Positions 1 through 5,782 of a DNA stretch of 8,131 nucleotides are shown piece by piece. The number at the start of each line of letters is the position of its first letter. Positions within the stretch are counted from its first letter, which is position 1. The stretch covers positions 1 to 8,131 of the forward strand of contig JAAYYX010000186.1 in the NCBI GenBank assembly GCA_012515135.1. The letters are read 5' to 3'. The DNA is from Clostridiales bacterium (GTDB taxonomy: Bacteria; Bacillota; Clostridia; Peptostreptococcales; Anaerovoracaceae). Under the pieces are notes generated by a model that made no database searches, was not told where the DNA came from, and saw only the letters and a program-made list of their open reading frames with translations. A program made the translations under genes and the position numbers.

Positions 1-45
1 GATATCTCAGCAAAAGCTCCCCTAGCGATATTATTGATATAAAAA

Positions 46-74
46 AGAATATAACAGCGGTCATATAATGTCAA
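46..74 (-). promoter_or_regulatory. Possible divergent promoter reading off the left edge
   Basis: On the minus strand a perfect TTGACA (plus-strand 69-74) is followed after 17 nt by TATTCT (46-51), a 4/6 match to the -10 box; an alternative TATATT at 48-53 would have a 15-nt spacer. A purine-rich AGGGGAG (plus-strand 18-24) lies downstream and could be a ribosome binding site for a gene that starts at or beyond the edge. The start codon cannot be seen, so this is tentative. The rest of bases 1-135 is AT-rich and shows no ORF of note. Confidence 0.25.
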
Positions 75-135
75 GAACAAAGGAATATCACAAAGTCCAC
101 GGCATATTTTCGTATATTACAACAAAATCATTCTA

Positions 136-164
136 TTGAAAAAAAGCCCGTTCTGAAGTATAAT
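136..164 (+). promoter_or_regulatory. Sigma-A-type promoter for the NifU-like gene
   Basis: TTGAAA (136-141, 5/6 match to the -35 consensus) and a perfect TATAAT (159-164) are separated by exactly 17 nt. Transcription would start near base 171, leaving a leader of about 20 nt that holds little besides the ribosome binding site. No clear terminator lies between the NifU-like gene and abfD, so this promoter may also feed the dehydratase genes; that is inference. Confidence 0.7.
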
Positions 165-180
165 GACAATATGAGACACC

Positions 181-185
181 GGAGG
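181..185 (+). promoter_or_regulatory. Ribosome binding site deciding the NifU-like start
   Basis: GGAGG at 181-185 precedes two adjacent ATG codons at 188 and 191. Spacing is 2 nt to the first and 5 nt to the second. The second is the more workable initiation site, so the gene is called from 191. Confidence 0.6.
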
Positions 186-190
186 AGATG

Positions 191-469
191 ATGAAAGAAA
201 AAATAAAAAAAGTACTTGAAGAAAAAGTAGATCCCGTACTGGGAGAACATTACGGAGGCGCTGTACTTACAGGCTTTGAGAACGGAATCGCAAAAGTGAG
301 ATTGACAGGGGCATGTGCGGCATGCCCGTCGGCCCAGTACACTATTGAGGATGTGGTAAAACAAATTATCATGGAGAACTGCAAAGGGGTAAAAGACGTT
401 GTTTTAGACACTTCCGTGAGTGAAGACCTGATAGATATGGCAAAAAAAATATTGAATAAGGAAATATAG
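191..469 (+). CDS. NifU C-terminal-domain (Nfu-type) Fe-S carrier protein
   Basis: Small protein of 92 residues consisting almost entirely of one NifU C-terminal domain. The family binds a [4Fe-4S] cluster, usually at a dimer interface through a CxxC pair, and passes it to apo-proteins in the cytoplasm. The signature is visible as GACAACPSAQ, with cysteines 42 and 45, followed by the usual amphipathic helix and a V-K-D-V-V strand. A third cysteine (64) lies between helix and strand. There is no N-terminal IscU-like or A-type domain, as is common for stand-alone Nfu proteins. The start at 191 is preferred over ATG 188 on ribosome-site spacing. It has its own promoter and sits 93 nt upstream of abfD, whose product needs a [4Fe-4S] cluster, so a role in loading that enzyme is attractive but unproven. 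Family assignment is firm; the client is inference. Confidence 0.9.
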   Translation: MKEKIKKVLEEKVDPVLGEHYGGAVLTGFENGIAKVRLTGACAACPSAQYTIEDVVKQIIMENCKGVKDVVLDTSVSEDLIDMAKKILNKEI

Positions 470-562
470 GAAGCAGGGCCCTATTTGGTACGGTACTTGC
501 ATATTATGATATCAGTAAGTAAATAAAATGTTTACATATAATTATAAAGGAGTGATTAAATT

Positions 563-2035
563 ATGTTAATGACAGGCGACCAGTATATCGAAAGTTTGAG
601 AAAACTCGGGACAAGAGTTTACATGTTCGGTGAAAAAATCGACAACTGGATAGACCACCCGATGATCAGACCTTCAATCAACTGTGTGAAAATGACTTAT
701 GATCTGGCTCATGATCCCCAGTACGTGGATCTTATGACTGCCAAGTCCAACCTGACGGGCGAGACCGTAAATAGGTTCGGACATCTGCATCAAAGCACAG
801 ATGATCTAAGAAAAAAGGTAAAGATGCAGAGACTTTGCGGACAGAAAACCGCTTCATGTTTTCAGAGATGTGTAGGAATGGATGCTTTTAACGCCGTATT
901 CTCAACAACTTTTGAGATCGACAAAAAATGCGGAACAAAATACCATGAAAATTTTGTAGAATATTTGAAATATGTTCAAAACAATGACCTTATAGTTGAC
1001 GGTGCCATGACAGATCCCAAGGGTGACAGAGGACTTGCTCCCCATGCACAGAAAGATCCGGACCTTTTCCTTCATATCAAAGAAAAGAGAGAAGACGGTA
1101 TCGTAGTAAGAGGAGCTAAATGCCATCAGACAGGGTCCATAAACTCTCACGAACATCTTATAATGCCCACCCAGGCCATGGGAGAGGATGACAAGGCATA
1201 TGCAGTAGCATTTGCATGTCCTTCAGATGTTGAAGGTCTTTACATGGTATACGGAAGACAATCCTGTGACACAAGAAAAATGGAGCCCAATGCTGATGTG
1301 GATCTTGGAAACAAAAACTTCGGCGGCCAGGAAGCCCTGGTAGTATTCGATGATGTGTTCATCCCCAATGATCGCATATTCCTATGCGAAGAACATGAAT
1401 TCGCAGGAATGCTGGTAGAAAGATTTGCAGGATATCACAGACAGTCATACGGTGGCTGCAAAGTCGGCGTCGGCGATGTTATAATAGGAGCTGCTGCTCT
1501 GGCTGCCGATTACAACGGTGCCAACAAAGCTTCCCACATAAAGGACAAACTTATTGAAATGACACATTTGAATGAGACCCTTTACTGCTGCGGTATCGCA
1601 TGCTCTGCGGAAGGATATCCCACAGAAGCAGGAAATTATCAGATAGATCTGCTGCTGGCCAATGTATGCAAGCAGAATGTTACCAGATTCCCCTATGAGA
1701 TAGTAAGACTGGCAGAAGACATCGCAGGAGGACTTATGGTAACAATGCCGTCTTCCATAGATTTCAATTCAGACCTGGAAGTGGGACGGAACGGCGAGAC
1801 TTTGGCAGAAGTATGCAATAAGTTCTATGCAGCATCGGATACATGCACCACCATAGAAAGAATGAGAATACTGAGATTCCTTGAAAATATCTGCCTCGGA
1901 TCTTCGGCAGTAGGATACAGGACAGAGTCCATGCACGGAGCCGGATCACCTCAGGCACAGAGAATAATGATTGCCAGACAGGGCAACATAAATGCAAAAA
2001 AAGAACTGGCCAAGGAAATAGCAGGAATCAAATAA
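563..2035 (+). CDS. abfD: 4-hydroxybutyryl-CoA dehydratase / vinylacetyl-CoA delta-isomerase
   Basis: 490 residues, the same length as the Clostridium aminobutyricum enzyme as I recall it. The cytoplasmic homotetramer uses FAD and a [4Fe-4S] cluster to dehydrate 4-hydroxybutyryl-CoA to crotonyl-CoA by a radical mechanism, and also isomerises vinylacetyl-CoA. Known cluster ligands are all present at the same numbers: Cys99 and Cys103 (ASCFQRC), His292 and Cys299 (YHRQSYGGC). Catalytic Glu257 (GGQEALV), Tyr296 and Glu455 (YRTESMHG) are also kept. The fold is that of the HpaB / acyl-CoA dehydrogenase-like flavoproteins, but the iron-sulfur ligands rule out a 4-hydroxyphenylacetate hydroxylase. 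AAAGGAG (546-552) lies 10 nt before ATG 563; a second ATG at 569 is possible, but numbering against the characterised enzyme supports 563. Upstream is the Nfu-type gene; downstream are a hairpin and the rest of the 4-hydroxybutyrate genes. Confidence 0.97.
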   Translation: MLMTGDQYIESLRKLGTRVYMFGEKIDNWIDHPMIRPSINCVKMTYDLAHDPQYVDLMTAKSNLTGETVNRFGHLHQSTDDLRKKVKMQRLCGQKTASCFQRCVGMDAFNAVFSTTFEIDKKCGTKYHENFVEYLKYVQNNDLIVDGAMTDPKGDRGLAPHAQKDPDLFLHIKEKREDGIVVRGAKCHQTGSINSHEHLIMPTQAMGEDDKAYAVAFACPSDVEGLYMVYGRQSCDTRKMEPNADVDLGNKNFGGQEALVVFDDVFIPNDRIFLCEEHEFAGMLVERFAGYHRQSYGGCKVGVGDVIIGAAALAADYNGANKASHIKDKLIEMTHLNETLYCCGIACSAEGYPTEAGNYQIDLLLANVCKQNVTRFPYEIVRLAEDIAGGLMVTMPSSIDFNSDLEVGRNGETLAEVCNKFYAASDTCTTIERMRILRFLENICLGSSAVGYRTESMHGAGSPQAQRIMIARQGNINAKKELAKEIAGIK

Positions 2036-2054
2036 CAGGAAGATCAAAGATCAT

Positions 2055-2085
2055 TGAGCCGCTGGGCTTTCCGTTCAGCGGCTCA
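2055..2085 (+). terminator. Hairpin after abfD: weak terminator or attenuator
   Basis: TGAGCCGCTG (2055-2064) pairs perfectly with CAGCGGCTCA (2076-2085) across an 11-nt loop. The sequence after the stem is TTATTAAATT rather than a clean T run, so termination is probably partial. It starts 19 nt after the abfD stop and 29 nt before the next gene. It may let abfD transcripts exceed those of the downstream genes or protect the abfD mRNA 3' end. Confidence 0.6.
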
Positions 2086-2103
2086 TTATTAAATTACAGT
2101 TAT

Positions 2104-2107
2104 GGAG
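2104..2107 (+). promoter_or_regulatory. Ribosome binding site deciding the start of the Cys-rich gene
   Basis: GGAG at 2104-2107 lies 6 nt before ATG 2114. The upstream in-frame ATG at 2102 overlaps this site and has nothing resembling a ribosome binding site in front of it. The shorter protein is therefore preferred. Confidence 0.55.
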
Positions 2108-2113
2108 AACCAT

Positions 2114-2407
2114 ATGATATGTGGAGTCAGGTTTTGCGGAGGATGCAATCCCCGCTATGACAGAGGAAAAGCTTTAGAAAAAATAAAAGAACAAAACAAA
2201 GACGTGGATTTTAGGATAGCTGAAGAAGGAGAAACATACGATCATCTTCTTGTTATAGGAGGTTGCACAAATTGCTGTGCATCCCACTGTCAGTTTTCAA
2301 CCAGAGAAGGTTTGACAAAAATGTGGGATGAAAAACATATAAACGAAGTGCTTAAGAAGATCGATGAGATAAAATCAAAAGAAAAAGCAAAACAAAATAT
2401 CAAATAA
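2114..2407 (+). CDS. Small Cys-rich protein of unknown function in the 4-hydroxybutyrate cluster
   Basis: 97 residues from ATG 2114 (101 if ATG 2102 is used). I do not recognise a named function. Two cysteine groups stand out: C3, C8 and C11 in an N-terminal CGVRFCGGCNPRYDR segment, and C51, C54, C55 and C59 in GGCTNCCASHC, with a neighbouring histidine (58). Between them is a predicted alpha/beta stretch ending in the hydrophobic strand HLLVIGG. The C-terminus is Lys/Glu-rich and probably helical. There is no signal peptide or membrane segment, so it is likely cytoplasmic. The pattern fits metal, Fe-S or thiol chemistry. It sits between abfD and the CoA-transferase; from memory, the Clostridioides difficile cluster has a hypothetical gene in the same slot. 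A role as partner, maturation factor or redox sensor for the dehydratase is inference from position. Confidence 0.85.
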   Translation: MICGVRFCGGCNPRYDRGKALEKIKEQNKDVDFRIAEEGETYDHLLVIGGCTNCCASHCQFSTREGLTKMWDEKHINEVLKKIDEIKSKEKAKQNIK

Positions 2408-2432
2408 AAAATGAAAGGTCAGGTAATTTTAA

Positions 2433-3749
2433 ATGGACTGGAAAAAGATTTACGAAGAAAGAAAGTGCAGTGCCGGTGAAGCGGTAAAACTGGTCAAGTC
2501 CGGAAACAGAGTCGTATTTGCACATGCTGTTGCAGAACCTCTTGTTCTTGTGGAAGCACTGATAGCAAACAAAGAAGCTTACAGGAATGTTACTATTTCC
2601 CATATGGTGACCTTGGGAAAAGGTGAATATTCTCTGCCTGAAAACAAAGAGCATTTTACTTATGAAGGATGGTTCACCAGCCCTTCAACAAGAAAATCCC
2701 TGGAGGAAGGACACGGGGAATTCGTTCCCGTATTTTTCCACGAAGTGCCGGAAATGATAAGAAGGGATATTTTTCATGTTGATGTGCTTTTTGTAACTGT
2801 GGCACCGCCCGATGAAAACGGGAAATGCTGTATAGGGGTTTCCGCCGATTATACCATGCAGGCTGCAAAGTCGGCAGATGTTATCCTGGCCGAAGTAAAT
2901 GATCAGGTCCCATATGTTTATGGCGACTGTTTTATAGATGTTGAAGAAATCGATGCCTTTGTAGAAACATCTCATCCTCTTTTTGAGCTAAAACCCTCAA
3001 AGATAGGTCCCACAGAGGAAGCAATAGGCAAAAACTGCGCAAGACTTATAGAAGACGGAGCAACTCTTCAGCTGGGAATAGGAGCCATCCCGGATGCCGT
3101 ACTGGCTCAACTGGGCGACAAAAAACATCTTGGCATCCATTCGGAAATGTTCTCTGACGGAGTGGTGGATCTTTACGAAAAGGGAGTATTTGACTGTTCA
3201 CAGAAATCCCTGCACAAAGGAAAAATGATAGTTACATTCCTTATGGGCACAAAGAAGCTTTATGACTTTGTGGATCATAACCCGATGGTGGAGATGATGC
3301 CCGTAGACTATGTAAATCATCCTGAGATCATCGCCAAAAACTCAAATATGGTCTGCATCAATGCATGTGTACAGGTGGACTTTATGGGACAAATAGTTTC
3401 GGAGTGCATAGGACCGAAGCAGATCTCGGGAGTAGGCGGTCAGGTGGACTTCGTAAGGGGAGCTGCAATGACCCATGACGGAAAGGGAAAAGCAATAATA
3501 GCAATGCCTTCCGTAACAGTCAAAAAGGACGGAAGCATGGTATCGAAGATAGTTCCATATATCGATCACGGGGCAGCAGTGACCACATCAAGATGTGATG
3601 CCGATTATGTGGTGACCGAATACGGTGTGGCCTGTATGAAGGGTAGAACTCTTCATGACAGGGCAAGGCAGCTTATTGATATAGCACATCCTGATTTCAG
3701 GGAAGAACTGAAATCTCAGTTCAAAGAAAGATTCAAAATAGATTATTAA
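2433..3749 (+). CDS. abfT: 4-hydroxybutyrate CoA-transferase
   Basis: 438 residues, a full-length member of the acetyl-CoA hydrolase/transferase family (family I CoA-transferase; also called cat2 or orfZ). It moves CoA from acetyl-CoA or butyryl-CoA to 4-hydroxybutyrate through a glutamyl-CoA thioester. The catalytic glutamate is Glu238 in GIHSEMFSDG, the same number as I recall for the C. aminobutyricum enzyme. The oxyanion/CoA-site glycine motif SGVGGQ is at 332-337, and the family motifs QLGIGAIPDAV and TEYGVA are present. The start at ATG 2433 begins with a typical N-terminus (DWKKIYEER), although its ribosome site is weak (AGG at 2421-2423), so translation may be lower than for abfD. It follows the Cys-rich gene by 25 nt and precedes the dehydrogenase. 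A plain acetyl-CoA:succinate transferase (cat1 type) is less likely given abfD and the dehydrogenase alongside. Confidence 0.93.
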   Translation: MDWKKIYEERKCSAGEAVKLVKSGNRVVFAHAVAEPLVLVEALIANKEAYRNVTISHMVTLGKGEYSLPENKEHFTYEGWFTSPSTRKSLEEGHGEFVPVFFHEVPEMIRRDIFHVDVLFVTVAPPDENGKCCIGVSADYTMQAAKSADVILAEVNDQVPYVYGDCFIDVEEIDAFVETSHPLFELKPSKIGPTEEAIGKNCARLIEDGATLQLGIGAIPDAVLAQLGDKKHLGIHSEMFSDGVVDLYEKGVFDCSQKSLHKGKMIVTFLMGTKKLYDFVDHNPMVEMMPVDYVNHPEIIAKNSNMVCINACVQVDFMGQIVSECIGPKQISGVGGQVDFVRGAAMTHDGKGKAIIAMPSVTVKKDGSMVSKIVPYIDHGAAVTTSRCDADYVVTEYGVACMKGRTLHDRARQLIDIAHPDFREELKSQFKERFKIDY

Positions 3750-3786
3750 GGCGCAGTGCGCCGGATAAGTACCGCCAAAAAGCGGT
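3750..3786 (+). other. Two small tandem hairpins between abfT and the dehydrogenase gene
   Basis: GGCGC-AGT-GCGCC (3750-3762) and ACCGC-CAAAAA-GCGGT (3771-3786) form two 5-bp stems. The first abuts the abfT stop codon. The second ends just before the strong ribosome binding site of the next gene. Neither is followed by a T run, so they are not terminators; an mRNA processing or stability role is possible. Confidence 0.4.
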
Positions 3787-3801
3787 GAAAAGGAGGAAAA
3801 A

Positions 3802-4926
3802 ATGCAAGCATTAAAATTAGTACCAACGATCCATTATTTTGACACATTCAAAGCATTTGCAGAAGAGTTCAAACTGGGGAAAGGCGACATACTTGTTACC
3901 AACCAGTGGATGTATGATCCATATGTAAAACCCCACGGCGTAGACGTGCCTGTGATCTTTCAGGAAAAATACGGAAAAGGCGAACCTTCAGATGAAATGA
4001 TGGATGCCATGAAAAAAGACATGGACGCTTATGATTACGAAAGGATCATAGCATTCGGGGGCGGCACTATAGTGGATATCTGCAAAGTACTTGCCCTGGA
4101 TGTGCCTGATAAAGTAATAAAGCTTTACACGGGTGAAGTTGCTCCCAAAAAATTAAAGAAACTTGTCGTAGTTCCCACCACATGCGGAACGGGCTCGGAG
4201 GTCACAAATGTGGCTATAGCAGAGCTCAAAGCTCTGCACACAAAAAAAGGAATTGCAGTAGAAGAAACTTTTGCTGATTCCGCCGTGCTTATTCCCGAAT
4301 CTTTGCAGGGACTGCCTGATTATGTATTTGCCACAAGTTCAGTCGATGCACTTATACATGCCATAGAATCATACTTGTCACCAAAGGCATCACCGCTGAC
4401 AGAAATGTACTCACTGAAGGCCATAGAAATGATAATGGCATCATACAAGGAGATAATGGCAAGAGGCGGCAACAGCGCAGAGAACAGAAAAGATCTTTTG
4501 AAAGATTTCCTGTTCGCATCAAACTATGCAGGAATAGCTTTTGGAAATGCCGGCTGTGCAGCAGTACATGCACTTTCCTATTCCATCGGTGCAGCTTTCC
4601 ATGTGCCCCACGGAGAAGCCAACTTCCAGTTCTTCACGGAAACATTCAAAATGTACATGAAAAAAGACCCCGACGGCAAAATCTCAAACGCAAACAAGAT
4701 ATTTGCTGATATACTTGGGTGTGATCTTAAGGACGTTTATCCGGAACTTGATAAATTCCTGGGCAACTTCCTTGAGAAAAAAGCGCTTAAAGATTACGGT
4801 ATGACAGAAGCACAGATAGATGAATTCACTAAATCCACCGTTGACAATCAGCAGAGACTTCTGGGAAACAACTATGTATTCCTTACAGATAATGAAATAA
4901 GAGAGATATTCGCAAATCTTTATTGA
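3802..4926 (+). CDS. 4hbD: NAD-dependent 4-hydroxybutyrate dehydrogenase (iron-type ADH family)
   Basis: 374 residues, group III metal-dependent alcohol dehydrogenase. It interconverts succinate semialdehyde and 4-hydroxybutyrate with NAD(H) in the cytoplasm. Nucleotide-binding FGGGTIVD is at 85-92 and the family motif PTTCGTGSEVT at 125-135. By the family pattern the metal ligands are Asp182, His186, His256 and His270 (SVDALIHAIE; AVHALSYSIG; VPHGEAN). Many segments match my recollection of the Clostridium kluyveri 4HbD, including PTTCGTGSEVTNV and SNYAGIAFGNAG, so the substrate assignment is better than generic. The gene is also called abfH. AAAGGAGG (3789-3796), 5 nt before the ATG, is the strongest ribosome site of the cluster. 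It is last in the cluster and is followed by a strong terminator. A different hydroxyacid or alcohol substrate cannot be excluded, but the neighbours argue for 4-hydroxybutyrate. Confidence 0.92.
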   Translation: MQALKLVPTIHYFDTFKAFAEEFKLGKGDILVTNQWMYDPYVKPHGVDVPVIFQEKYGKGEPSDEMMDAMKKDMDAYDYERIIAFGGGTIVDICKVLALDVPDKVIKLYTGEVAPKKLKKLVVVPTTCGTGSEVTNVAIAELKALHTKKGIAVEETFADSAVLIPESLQGLPDYVFATSSVDALIHAIESYLSPKASPLTEMYSLKAIEMIMASYKEIMARGGNSAENRKDLLKDFLFASNYAGIAFGNAGCAAVHALSYSIGAAFHVPHGEANFQFFTETFKMYMKKDPDGKISNANKIFADILGCDLKDVYPELDKFLGNFLEKKALKDYGMTEAQIDEFTKSTVDNQQRLLGNNYVFLTDNEIREIFANLY

Positions 4927-4939
4927 TCTTAAAGGACGT

Positions 4940-4976
4940 AAGCCGCCCCGCATATTGCAAGGGGCGGCTTTTTATT
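4940..4976 (+). terminator. Intrinsic terminator closing the 4-hydroxybutyrate cluster
   Basis: AAGCCGCCCC (4940-4949) pairs perfectly with GGGGCGGCTT (4961-4970) over an 11-nt loop and runs straight into TTTATT. The 10-bp GC-rich stem with a T-rich tail is a textbook Rho-independent terminator. It starts 13 nt after the dehydrogenase stop and separates the two operons. Confidence 0.92.
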
Positions 4977-5023
4977 GTATTATATAGAATAGTGTTTTTT
5001 ATCAGAGAGGAGAAAAAAAGAAT

Positions 5024-5782
5024 ATGGAAAAACAGCTGATAATAATAGAGCCATGTGTCGTGCTGAGAGGCAGGGGACGTGAAGCTTTAGCCGGGAAATG
5101 GAAAGAAGGGGCCATAGCTGCGGCCATTTTTATGGCATGCACACAGATACCCGTTTATTTGCTGGATTCTTTGTTTGGAAAAGTATATTATGCTTTTGGG
5201 GAAGAGGTAGCCAGGGGGACAACTCTTTCAGGGATATATATGCTTCTTATATACGGACCTTTTGTATTCGGCATTACCTTGTATTTCATGAATATGTTCA
5301 GAAAAAAAGAGACTGACTATTCTCAGCTTTTTTCCGGTTTCGAGTACTTCATAAAGACTTTCTGCCTGATGCTGGTAATGGGTATTTTTATATTTCTATG
5401 GACACTGCTCTTTATTGTACCGGGTATCATAGCGGCCATCAGGTACAGTCAGGCTTTTCTTATACTGGTCGATGATCAGACAAAAGGCATAATGCAGTGT
5501 ATAGATGAAAGCAAGAGAAGGATGGCGGGAAACAAGCTGAAATACTTCTGCCTCCAGCTCAGTTTTATCGGATGGATCATTCTGGCAACTCTGCCGGCGA
5601 CCATAATAAGCAGTATTTTCGGTTTTATAACAGGTAACTATTTCATAATGCAGATCGGCGCCTTTATCGGAGGAGCAGGACTATTCTTTGTTTATGCATA
5701 TATGTACACTTCGATGGTGGGATTTTATGAAATACTGACGGGAAGCCTAAAGGGCGACACATACACACCGGGAGAATATTGA
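5024..5782 (+). CDS. DUF975-type multi-pass membrane protein
   Basis: 252 residues. Resembles the DUF975 family of integral membrane proteins, which has no established function. The family-like N-terminal segment REALAGKWKEGAI (19-31) precedes the first membrane helix. Hydrophobic segments lie at about 29-48, 68-92, 110-135 (with a conserved-looking LFIVPGIIAAIRYSQ at 129-143), 176-200 and 206-236. The cytoplasmic-looking loop CIDESKRRMAGNK (159-171) is typical of the family. There is no cleavable signal peptide. AGGAG (5008-5012) is 11 nt before ATG 5024, a rather long spacing. It is the first gene after the terminator; no convincing promoter was found in 4977-5023, though the AT-rich stretch could hide one. 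Its stop overlaps the start of the ATP-grasp gene, so the two are probably translated together. A link to envelope building is inferred from that neighbour only. Confidence 0.85.
   Translation: MEKQLIIIEPCVVLRGRGREALAGKWKEGAIAAAIFMACTQIPVYLLDSLFGKVYYAFGEEVARGTTLSGIYMLLIYGPFVFGITLYFMNMFRKKETDYSQLFSGFEYFIKTFCLMLVMGIFIFLWTLLFIVPGIIAAIRYSQAFLILVDDQTKGIMQCIDESKRRMAGNKLKYFCLQLSFIGWIILATLPATIISSIFGFITGNYFIMQIGAFIGGAGLFFVYAYMYTSMVGFYEILTGSLKGDTYTPGEY
5770..5774 (+). promoter_or_regulatory. Ribosome binding site deciding the ATP-grasp start
   Basis: GGGAG at 5770-5774, inside the end of the DUF975 gene, is 7 nt from ATG 5782 but only 4 nt from the in-frame TTG at 5779. The ATG shares its A with the upstream TGA stop (TGATG, 5780-5784), a classic arrangement for translational coupling. 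Confidence 0.65.

Noticed and set aside
64..69. TATAAT on the + strand at the left end
   Set aside because: The nearest -35-like element (TTGATA, 34-39) is 24 nt away, too far, and the 136-164 promoter is much better.
497..525. TTGCAT-17-TAAATA as an abfD promoter
   Set aside because: The -10 box matches only 3/6. abfD may well have its own promoter in 470-545, but I cannot pick one with confidence.
537..542. Perfect TATAAT just upstream of abfD
   Set aside because: No -35-like hexamer at a 16-18 nt spacing, and transcription would begin inside the abfD ribosome binding site, leaving almost no leader.
563..2035. 4-hydroxyphenylacetate 3-hydroxylase (HpaB) annotation for the abfD product
   Set aside because: The fold is related, but the Cys99/Cys103/His292/Cys299 cluster ligands and the neighbouring genes identify the 4-hydroxybutyryl-CoA dehydratase.
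2685..2975. Minus-strand frame opposite abfT
   Set aside because: Antisense shadow of a gene with intact catalytic motifs; no start signals.
4219..4237. 7-bp perfect hairpin (GCAGAGC / GCTCTGC) inside the dehydrogenase gene
   Set aside because: It is within coding sequence with no T run and is explained by codons for Ala-Glu-Leu-Lys-Ala-Leu-His.
5098..5316. 72-codon + strand frame inside the DUF975 gene
   Set aside because: It overlaps a well-supported membrane protein in another frame, with no ribosome site and no recognisable domain.
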